Part shown: positions 56,201 through 64,000 of the stretch, piece after piece
Position numbering within the stretch: the first letter of the stretch is position 1
Layout: the number at the start of each line of letters is the position of its first letter
Source: Chrysaora quinquecirrha
Lineage: Eukaryota; Cnidaria; Scyphozoa; Semaeostomeae; Pelagiidae
Assembly (NCBI GenBank): GCA_014526335.1
Contig: JACTAT010000168.1
Location: forward strand, 320,626 to 384,625
Reading direction: 5' to 3'
DNA: 64,000 nucleotides
Translations under genes and position numbers: made by a program
Notes under the pieces: generated by a model
The model's database searches: none
The model's input: only the letters and a program-made list of their open reading frames with translations
What the model was told of the DNA's origin: nothing

Positions 56201-59098
56201 TACTTTATATGCAAGAGGATATCTATCTTAAGGGCCTTTTGGAAACTTTGTTGATTCTGGAGGGTGCTTATCCAAAATGTTAATTAATTATCAAATTTAA
56301 TTTACATGCCTGTATTGCCATTTCATCCAACATGATTCCACCAGCTCTGCCATGGGGAGGCACCAACTTCCTATCTGCTTCTTTCTGCATAATTTTCAGT
56401 ACATCATAGTTGACACCTGGCTTCTGATCAATAGAGTTTTTATATTTCTGGAGGAGTCTGCCAGATGGAAGTACAAGCATGCCACTTTCTTTCAGCTCAA
56501 CATACGCTTTGGGACTCCTATTCCATATTGACAGGCAAACTCGAATCACTCTGTCAACAAATAAAACAATAATGAATATATAGTACTTGTGGTGCAAACT
56601 TTCATTGTAAATACTAAGGAAAAGACCACCCTGGAAAGGAAAAGTCAAATTTTGAAATCTGTAATCAATGTTTTGTGCCTGGATCATTCTATGCCACATA
56701 TTCATTATATAGAATAAGTACTGTGAGATATTTTGGAAGTCAAAATACTCAATCTAATGCAACTTACAATACATGTATTTTTTTTTATAAGAAATTGCTT
56801 ATAAGAAACTCAACTCTCAGATCGCCAAAAACTTAAGAAACTCCAGTACTGGGAAAATATAACTTAAGAAACTATTAATTTTGATAAAGGATCTGATAAT
56901 TTTAAGAAACTTTCAGTCCTGGCCCAAATTCTTAGTTTCTTATAAAAAAGGCATGTATATACAGAAATTGCTGATAATTACAAACTTTTTCAGGTGACCA
57001 AAGAAATCAATAGTGTGATAAAATCTCCCAAAAGCTGTTTTAAACTTTGCATGTCCTTGTAATTCTACTACTGCAGTGCCACAAAAGGTATGCAGCATCC
57101 AAAAGATAAACAGCAATGAACTGAAAGCAGAAAACTGGTTTCCCTGTGGTATTATCTGGCCTGACAACAAGTCCTTGTTATTCAATTTGTTCTGTTTTCA
57201 AGAGACTTTCCTCTGATACTGCTACGTCAAAATTGGAAATGGCAAATCTTTTTCCTGGAGTTGACCATCAGAGAGAAAATTGTGTTTGTGTTATATATAC
57301 TTACTGTGGATGCCATCTATATCCCTTGGAACTTTTCTTGGAAAGGTTGCTTTCTTGTGCTTTAAAAAAGAGCTTCATATCTTCACTTATTTTGTCTTTG
57401 TCAACCATTTGAAACATTTCACATAAATCCTTGTGATCCTCTTCATGGAATGAAAGCATTTCTTTCTCAAACTTCTCTCTCAATAAAACTTCCCTTTTTT
57501 CTGATGCTATCCTTCGCCTCTTTTCCTCTTTTAATTTCAAGCTTTTCTCTTCAGATGACATGTAACTTTCTCTTTTAAATTTGGACATCTCAACATTATC
57601 ATTACTACATCTCTGTAAGGTTTTATTGTATGAGTTGTGCTTTATCTGTGCACAAGAACGACACATTTTTTGTCGATTTCTGATGACTGGCAGTATGAGT
57701 TGGCAGTTCACTGAACGGTGGTGCAAAAACTCTCTCTCTGCTCCAACTTCATCTGAAAAAGTCCACTTTTCTGCTTTTCCAATAACGGAGCCACACTGAT
57801 TTAAGCTGTTCTTGTCATTATCAACAGCAAAGCCTCTACAAAGTTTCATGCTGGACAGCACCTGCATTAGCCTTTTTATTTCAGGAATCAGATTTGTAGA
57901 ACCTTTCTGTTTTGCCAAAGAATTTTCCTCAAATGGAAGCAGTGCTGGTTCAACTATTTTTCCTGTGACTGAAAATGATATTGAAAGGTCTTTCTTAATT
58001 TTCAGCTCCTTCATTACCCTGACTCCCATAATTTTCTCATCAAGAAGCGTGACCCAATTATATTCAGCTGCATCCTGAAACTCTATGTTCCTTATGAAAG
58101 TCCAGTTGGCAAAGAAGTCAAGACAATTAGGGACTGAGTTCCACAACTTTTCAAAATCTTCTTGTTTGTCTGCTCCTACACAACTTGCAGCATTCATCAG
58201 TCGAATATTTGCATATGCCCATTCTCTGACCTTTGCATTTTTGTTTGTGATCCTTTTCCTTTCAACGAAGGGGAAGCACACTCGTATGAGTTTTCCAAGC
58301 TCACTTGAGCAAATAATCTCATTTTCTTGTTCTTGTTTGAACACAGTAAAAAAAAGCTCTGTTGCCTCCTTCACTGTCACATGGTCTTCTGCATTTCCTT
58401 TAGCAAAGTTTCTGAATAGCCTGAAGAAGAAGAATAGACTAAAATAGACTGAAAATGCAAATAAACAGAGAGGGAAGACTATGATACGCTCTTAAACTTT
58501 ATACTATATACTCTCTAGGCTAAAAGCCTGCAGTGAATTCTTCAGGAACCACCAGGGTAAGAGGCTGTGGGTAAATAGGTTGGTTGCTGAATGGAAATTG
58601 GTGGACATTTAAACTGTTGAAAATGCTGCAAACAATCAGTCTTGCCCCATTATTAAAGCCTTTCAAAATTAACCAAGCAAACCCTGCATGCAGGCCTACT
58701 ACAGTACATCCTCTACCTACTACGTCGCGATTAATGTATTATGACTAGTTATTTCATATTCATGTTTGTGCAGAATAGAAATTGTCTTTCCAGTAGAACA
58801 AGTTCCAAGATGGTGGTACAGGTCAGGCTTGGCCTCCTTTTACTGCTTGTTCTGCCATCTGGAACAGGAGGATCCTTTGGTGGGAGAAAAATGGCGAAAA
58901 CCAAACATCATCATACATGGCATTAGGCCACCTCCATTTCTTGCCAATATAGGCAACTAATTCATGATCACACTAAGGGTAACTAATAATAGGAAAAGAT
59001 ACTAACCACTCAGTTATATTTGCTGAACGACCAACTACAGAGCGCTGATCTTTTCGATTCGTAAGATCCGTCAAAGCTGGACGTAGTCCAGCCGCCAT
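53280..59098 (-). CDS. P-superfamily transposase, seven exons, apparently intact
   Basis: Exons: 59098-59007, 58420-57305, 56550-56310, 56166-56070, 55541-55231, 54862-54599, 53819-53280. All phases agree, giving 886 residues without a stop. Five introns are GT-AG; the one after 56310 is GC-AG. An RFX-like winged helix (31-106, LGKLIRVCFP) leads, then a Cys/His segment (CRSCAQIKHNSYN) and a coiled coil. The P-type RNase H fold follows with catalytic-type D478 (LDEM), D578 (LDGS), E826 (VENIFC) and D840 (QNDNP). HNFKKLRNN opens the GTP-binding-type insertion. E and D are 14 residues apart, as I recall for Drosophila P transposase. It should cut and join the element's ends. No THAP finger is seen. 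Confidence 0.85.
54024..54173. mobile_element. 150-bp hairpin MITE in intron 6
   Basis: Inverted arms of ~50 bp (GACGATTGCGGAAAAGATGG and its complement) around a ~45-bp loop, flanked by TA on both sides (54022-54023, 54174-54175). It fits a Tc1/mariner-type MITE. Confidence 0.75.
54188..54345. mobile_element. Miniature relative of the P-type element in intron 6
   Basis: The ends CACGGGGAAACCA and GTTTTCCTGTG match the host element's terminal CACAGGGAAACCAG. It is flanked by CTCAAAG and CTCAAAA (6 of 7 identical), again a 7-bp duplication. Its right ~104 bp are tandemly duplicated (54281-54384, 54385-54488). Confidence 0.65.
55784..55931. mobile_element. Miniature relative of the P-type element in intron 4
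   Basis: A near-perfect hairpin. Left CACAAGGAAACCAG and right CTGGTTTCC ends resemble the TIR start; CTTCTGTGGCACT and AGTGCCACAGAAG meet in the centre. No clear target duplication. Confidence 0.65.
56769..56958. mobile_element. Small inverted-repeat element in intron 2
   Basis: The ends ATACATGTATTTTTTT and AAAAAAGGCATGTAT are inverted. AAGAAACT words and CCAGTACTGG/TTTCAGTCCTGG words lie inside. Same family as 46421-46744. Confidence 0.6.
57058..57148. mobile_element. Half copy of the miniature P-type relative in intron 2
   Basis: It has CACTGCAGTAGTAG-side sequence, GATAAACAGCAATGAACTGA and the end CTGGTTTCCCTGTG, which is the exact complement of the host TIR start. The other end is missing. 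Confidence 0.6.
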
Positions 59099-59170
59099 TT
59101 TCTTCCACAACTTCACATCATCGATGCGGCGAAGCTCGACCGAGAATAAACGAGAATGACACCGAATGTT

Positions 59171-59194
59171 CTGTCCTGGGTAATTGCGGAACAC
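59171..59194 (-). promoter_or_regulatory. Inverted subterminal motif upstream of the transposase
   Basis: The minus strand reads GTGTTCCGCAATTACCCAGG then ACAG, the partner of 49336-49359. Confidence 0.5.
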
Positions 59195-59200
59195 CTTGAT

Positions 59201-59380
59201 ACGCGATTGGCCGAGATTCTTCCCTTACTTTCTTTCCTTCTTTCTCTTTCTCTCCCTCTCCTTCGCACTTCCCTCCTTCGCATCTTTTCTCCTCCGCACT
59301 TCGCCACGCATATAAAATTCCAAAAATTTATTATTGTTCATTCTTTTTATTTATTACCAGTCATTCCTGGTTTCCCTGTG
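59201..59380 (-). repeat. Right terminal inverted repeat, 180 bp
   Basis: Reverse complement of 48999-49179 with a one-base indel (GTAAGGG versus GTAAAGGG). Confidence 0.95.
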
Positions 59381-59387
59381 CAAAAGC

Positions 59388-60960
59388 TTTCATCAAACTC
59401 CACTCCTAGAGTTTGATTTCCTTCAATGGTGAAGACAACAAAGTCACAATAGCTTCTCCAAGTGACTGCCAATTGTCCTTGTATCTGGAAATAATACTCA
59501 CTGGCTTTCTTCAAGGATAGTGTATTAATTTTTGTTCAAAGTGTTGATAGTTTGCAGGAGTGGGAACGTGTTCTATCAAGGAAGCTGGGCATTTTATTTG
59601 AACAAGCCCTTTCCCATGACAATCACACTCAATTTCAAGATCAGGGCTTACAGATATAAAAGGATTTTCTGCCATAATCGTCATTCCTGGATCTTGAAAC
59701 TTACAGCTTTTATGTCTGTGTTTCATGATTGATTTATATATTTCCTTTGCATGTGTTTCATTAGCAATACCATGCTTCATTTGCAATGTTGTTATGCTAT
59801 TGTTATAGCACATGATTGCTGGCAATAAGGCACTTCATCCTCTGTTGGATTTTATGCAAAGTCTTGGAGCGAGTGTAGACAATTTTAAACTTTGAGGCTG
59901 TGATTGGACCTATTCGTTGCTGTTTCCACTCCTTAGATGGAGACTGTTGTATTGTTGATCTGTATACTGAATTTATTTTACCTTCAGTCAGGAAAATATG
60001 GTTGGAAAACATCTCCACACTAATGTCTTTTTGCCATTATAAATCAAATTGAGCTCAGCAGCAAGCTCAAATAAATTTGGCACAATTAGTTGTTCTTTTT
60101 GTTTGCAGGACTTTCGCCTTTCCTCCATTAATTCTATAAAACAGCTTTGGGAAACAACATCTTTCAACTTCTTGTGAAATTCTTTCCTTACATTATTTCC
60201 ATCAGACAACTTCTCTTTTTGTCCCTGTGACATGACTTGAAACTTCAACTTCTTTGCAGCAGTCATTTTTCGGAACTGGAGATCTCATTCTGTTGACTTC
60301 CTTTTGTATTTTTCTTGTTTGAACAAGAATTTGGAAAGGTTCATCCGACTTTTTGCCAGTTGGGATGTTCCACTTTGCTAGCATATTTGTACATGTTGGA
60401 TTTGTAACGCCACTTAATACAGCAGACTAAATTCTAAAAAGCAAACCAGCAACAAGATTGCAGCTACCAAGAAGTCCAGCAGTGCAAGTGCAATAAGCTG
60501 CAGAAATTTCACCACCTGGGAGCTTCTCTTTATCTTTTTTAACAATTGCCCACACATCATACATTTTGGCAGTGACTCTCTGTGATGGCACACATTTGGT
60601 ATTGAAAATGCACCATTTAGAATTTTCCGATAACAAATTAACTGAAATATCCCCAATAAAACGACTTGTATAATATCTGTAGGCCTTTCCCTCTTTATAG
60701 TCACACTCTAAGCGGTACAATAAGTTTTTGCGACCAAGAACATTTGAATAATATCTTGAGATATCCATGAAGTAAAGATGAGGCCACTGTTTCAATCCCT
60801 GCTCTTCTGATATCCAACCATTTTCAAACACAAAGGGTCTTCAATAGTTTCTCCATCTATGGTCAGTTTTTCCTTGTATTCTTTTAATAACACCCTTTCT
60901 TTACGCTCCATATCTACATCAACTGGAATGGTTTCTTCATATGCCAAAAAAGCTCTGTGG
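59388..60960 (-). pseudogene. SWIM zinc-finger / YqaJ exonuclease-like protein, decayed
   Basis: Minus-strand order: an exon beginning after CACAG at about 60955 (AFLAYEETIPVD). At 60831-60427 comes a frame with GWISEEQGLKQWPHLYF and the SWIM finger YCTCTAGLLGSCNLVAGL. A TAG at 60427-60429 follows, then frameshifts near 60266, 60015 and 59820. The YqaJ-type nuclease words are WKQQRIGPITASKF, FISVSPDLEIECDCHGKGLV, QIKCP and YYFQIQGQLAVT. SWIM plus YqaJ proteins are multi-copy in cnidarian genomes; YqaJ is a lambda-exonuclease-type fold. The P-type element splits the last part. Confidence 0.75.
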
Positions 60961-61442
60961 AAAATGAGATAGAGATGTGTTAGAAGAACCTGATTACTAT
61001 AATATCTGTCTGGATTAAAAGATAGATGCAGGCAGCTAATCTAGTTAGTAAAGTGCTACATACTACCTATATAGATACCATAATCAGCAAGGGACTTGTT
61101 TACGGTAAGTACCGTACATACTACTAAGCAAAGGCTTGCCATATGCTTTATGCCGTAACCTGGTTATCAAAAAATTTGGGCTCACTTTGCCACTAGTGTG
61201 TTGAAAGATCCAATAACGGATTTCTTTCTCAGCAATAAGAATGTTTTTAAAGCATGAAGGCTCCAAGTCTGAAAATCTTAAAGTTTCAAAGATCCAAGTT
61301 GCTGGTCTCTGTCATAATCGACGGCGACAGCCAAATCAATTGAAATGTTCGCCATTATCCAAATAATAATAAAGAAAGTAAGCTTTAAAGATAATTTGTG
61401 AATACCTAGCGCTGAATTATTCCCAAATGATTTCTGAAATTT
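60961..61442. other. Possible first exon of the SWIM/YqaJ gene; otherwise nothing
   Basis: A minus-strand MANISIDLAVAVDYDRDQQL frame starts near 61354, and a 60-codon minus frame lies at 61266-61084. Neither has a recognisable domain. Confidence 0.3.
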
Positions 61443-62155
61443 ATGAATTTTTTAATGAATACTAGCAAGATATCAGAGAAGGAAGCACTGAAAGTAGTGA
61501 CTTTCATCCAGCCTGACCAGCATTTACTCCAAATTTTTTGTTGCGCAGCAACAGTGCCATTCGAGAACGAGACTCTGAAACCGCGTATTGCTGCTGTGCT
61601 GACTAGCAAGAGAAGTGAGAGCCTCTAGAAAAACCCAATACCTATTAAAGGAGAATTTAAAAAAACCAAATACCAAAAAAGAAGAATACCAAGCTTGTGT
61701 AAACTATGTAGATAGACAGATCTTTTCGTTCTATAGAGAGCAAAATTACGACAATTTATTTGACAATAGGGGAATAGTTGCAGAGACAATTCCAGACAAT
61801 TTTGGTTTGACACACGGAAATGTTTTCCCCCTGATTGTGATGCCTGAGCTTTTGACACAATTTCATATGGAAACGAAGAATTGCAGCTACAAGGAGGCTA
61901 TAAAGCAGATGAATAAATCAGATGAAATAGTTATAGTCTTCCACATTGGTCTTCTCCTACAGGTACCCTGTTTTAGCTATATATATAGGTATACCTAATG
62001 CCTTCTAAAACGTAGATTCTCTCTTCAGTTTGCTTCTATATATCACTGCTTCATTTCAAATATTTTGTCCTGCAGGATTCCAAGTCTGCGATTCTTTGGC
62101 AAATGTTTCCAACTTCGTCAAAAAACTTAACTGACAAGGGTAATACAAGGTGAGA
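61443..62155 (+). CDS. Unrecognised ORFs, possibly exons of one divergent gene
   Basis: Frames 61443-61625 (EALKVVTFIQPDQHLLQIFC) and 61615-61968 (EEYQACVNYVDRQIFSFYRE, IPDNFGLTHGNVFPLIVMPE) overlap in different registers; a donor-like GTGAGA at 61614 could join them. The second ends at a CAG/GTACCC donor-like site near 61964. A downstream CTGCAG/GATTCCAAG acceptor begins DSKSAILWQMFPTSS (about 62095). The family is unknown. Confidence 0.3.
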
Positions 62156-62299
62156 TATTACGATAATAGTTCGCCTTTTCCACAATTCTTGCCCTCATTT
62201 CTAATGAAAGGAGATGAAGCTCCTATTTACTTAAAACTAAGGACAAAACGTGAAGATTTTAGGCAAGTTTCCTTTACAGTCTGCCTTCCTCCTTTTGGT

Positions 62300-62893
62300 T
62301 AGACTTACCCTAAGTCTAAATCTTTCTTTATCGGACCACAAAATCATGCCAGAAATATGATGGCGCTGCGGAGGAGACTGTTAGAAAAGTGAACAGAGAT
62401 TTAGACTTATACTCTTGTGCAGGTCATGAATAATTAATGAGCTTTTTCCTTTGTTTTTCCTGAACAGGCGGACAGATTTCTGTCCGCCGGCATTCTCTTT
62501 GATGTTGAACATAGACAATTCAATAGCATTGAAATAAAACAAGGCAAATTAAAGGAGTAATTGTAGCATGAAAATTGCAAGGGGGTTTTCTTGTTTACGT
62601 AGATAACATAAACATAATTACTTAATAAAAGGGCCTTTAGATAAAACCTTTTGTAAAATTTGCCTGAGAAATATTGATTCCTTTCATTCACTACTTAACA
62701 ATTGTTATCATACCCCCTGAGCACTTGCAGAAACAACAAGCTGTAAGAAAACTCATTAATTATTCATGACCTGCACAAGAGTATAAGTCTAAATCTCCGT
62801 TGACGTTTCTCATTGTCTCCTCCGCAGCGAGGGCACGTTTTGGTTATGTATTGGTGTTCGGAAGAAGAAAGATTTAGACTTAGGGTAAGTCTA
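62300..62893. mobile_element. 594-bp MITE with ~150-bp TIRs
   Basis: The ends start TAGACTTACCCTAAGTCTAA in both directions; the arms run to about 62446 and from about 62748. CCTTTTGG lies at 62291-62298 and 62894-62901. With one extra T at the left the duplication is 8-9 bp, as in hAT or Mutator-like elements. No coding capacity. Confidence 0.8.
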
Positions 62894-62901
62894 CCTTTTG
62901 G

Positions 62902-64000
62902 AACACCAATCTTCTTTTAATGTGAACACAATGTATAAGGTTCTTCCTAACAAATTTCCGGGGAAGAAAATTTCGAACTGGACACTGAAATATACTGGAC
63001 ATTGGTTTTTCATTCCAAACATTTTGTTAGTTAGAAAAACATACAGACTTTTTGAAGTCTTATGCTCGTGTTTCTTTCTTTGCTTGTCATTCTTTGAACA
63101 GAATATTTAACATGACTACAGCCAGGCCAGTGTCTCTTTGTAAACAAGAATATGAAGTTTTATCCTGACGATATGGTGAATGGAATTTGTTTATGTGTTC
63201 ACTCTGATCGAGGACAGTATTTGCGACTGCTACATCTAGTGACATTCTTGGTTTCTTCCTTTCATGATTAGATGGCACCTACTGATCCTATATTAGCTCA
63301 ACTATATTAGCAGTAGCACAGTTGATGCAGTCAATGCCGTAAACGTGAGTGTAGAAGATAGTTTATGGTTACTTCCTGACTTCTACAGGCAATTTAGTCC
63401 AGTAATTATAGGTTTCGACCCGGAACAAATTCGCACAAAAGCTTCCTCTTCGAAAATCTTTCAGAATGATCGTCTTGATAAACATACTAAAAGTCCCCAA
63501 AAATTATGGCATGGGAACATATCGAAATTTATGAAAACAGGGAAGAGGTGCTGTGCCACTGCATGAAAACGAGGCTGATGTCGAAATTGCTTCTCTCCGA
63601 CTTTTCCTGATCAAAACAAGGCCTCCAGCACTCTTGGGTGCATAATAGGGGGTCGGAATAGTCGGGGTGGATGGAAAATGTCTCAAAATGGCAATTAATA
63701 AAGGTGGGCACACCCCTCTGTCAGATCAAAGCCGCTGGATTTTTTAAAGATTTTGCAATGTTTTTTACATTTTTGGAAATTTTTTAGTGTGTAATTTGCT
63801 TTCTGAATATTTTGTGTATGTTGCCCAGTCTAAAATTGAGGTCCCACGACGTCCCTGGCTGGAAAATAAGAATATTTTGGTTGAAAAATGTGCTCTTTTA
63901 ATAATGAGCGAACTACATCATTTAAACATAACAATTTCAAATGTTTGATGAACAAGATAAGTTTTAGTAGTGTCAATGCGTGGGGTAATCTTTGTCGTCA
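62902..64000. other. No gene recognised
   Basis: Frames of 60-73 codons (e.g. 63345-63566) show no domain. I see no repeat shared with the rest of the window. Confidence 0.4.

Larger units (their letters stand above)
48999..59380. mobile_element. 10.4-kb P-superfamily DNA transposon encoding a Pif1-like helicase and an intact transposase
   Basis: TIRs of 181 and 180 bp differ by one indel. They are flanked by the 7-bp duplication CAAAAGC (48992-48998, 59381-59387). The target is a YqaJ coding exon whose frame becomes continuous when the element and one repeat are removed, which confirms both ends. Two convergent genes fill the element: helicase (49442-52294, plus) and transposase (53280-59098, minus, seven exons). 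Near-identical TIRs and two open genes suggest a recent, possibly autonomous copy. The family call comes from the transposase. Confidence 0.9.

Noticed and set aside
57581..58447. Plus-strand frames of 72, 88 and 120 codons
   Set aside because: Antisense of the large transposase exon, which has motifs and consistent splice sites.

Overview
The window is AT-rich metazoan DNA made almost entirely of mobile elements. I recognise no ordinary single-copy host gene and no bacterial, CRISPR, rRNA or operon structure. The element types (RT proteins with PHD fingers and SGNH ORF1s, Penelope-like RTs, SWIM/YqaJ proteins, HIRAN proteins, pogo, Tc1 and P-superfamily transposases) are what I would expect in a cnidarian, probably an anthozoan. 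That is an inference from family content.

Layout. 0.4-8.4 kb: a foldback repeat, a dead Penelope-like RT, a ~70-bp minisatellite, and a 5'-truncated RTE/CR1-like retrotransposon whose long ORF is still open. 9.7-16.9 kb: remnants, three tRNA-like repeat heads, and minus-strand pieces of a PHD-endonuclease-RT retrotransposon. 17-24.4 kb: a plus-strand ORF of unknown type, an SGNH-ORF1 retrotransposon split by a 2-kb DNA transposon with a 9-bp target duplication, and a dead Tc1-like transposase. 25-30.6 kb: rearranged Penelope-like pieces and a plus-strand Gypsy-like LTR element. 31.4-35 kb: a 3.6-kb element with ~548-bp terminal inverted repeats (TIRs) enclosing a broken three-exon RING-finger gene. 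36-44.2 kb: a transposase remnant and a minus-strand Gypsy-like element; the gag of the latter is split by a 3.5-kb pogo-type transposon that also carries a HIRAN-domain gene. 44-48.4 kb: a possible SWIM-type gene and a 2.9-kb palindrome built of ~158-bp tandem repeats.

The most striking object lies at 48999-59380: a 10.4-kb element with near-identical 180-bp TIRs and a 7-bp target duplication, inserted in the YqaJ exon of a decayed SWIM/YqaJ gene. It holds two convergent, apparently intact genes. One is a 950-residue Pif1-like helicase with a C-terminal SAP-like motif. The other is a seven-exon P-superfamily transposase (886 codons, every splice junction in frame) whose N-terminus looks like an RFX winged helix rather than a THAP finger. 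A 24-nt inverted motif sits 70-85 bp upstream of both start codons. Small elements with the same terminal sequence lie in the transposase introns. I read this as a recent, possibly active, helicase-carrying P-type transposon.

The second candidate is the pogo-type element at 40476-44011. A HIRAN-domain protein gene is encoded divergently from the transposase inside the same TIRs. Both genes are now disabled.

The order of events can be read from the nesting: older retroelements (gag, SGNH element, SWIM/YqaJ gene) were hit by DNA transposons whose target duplications are still exact.
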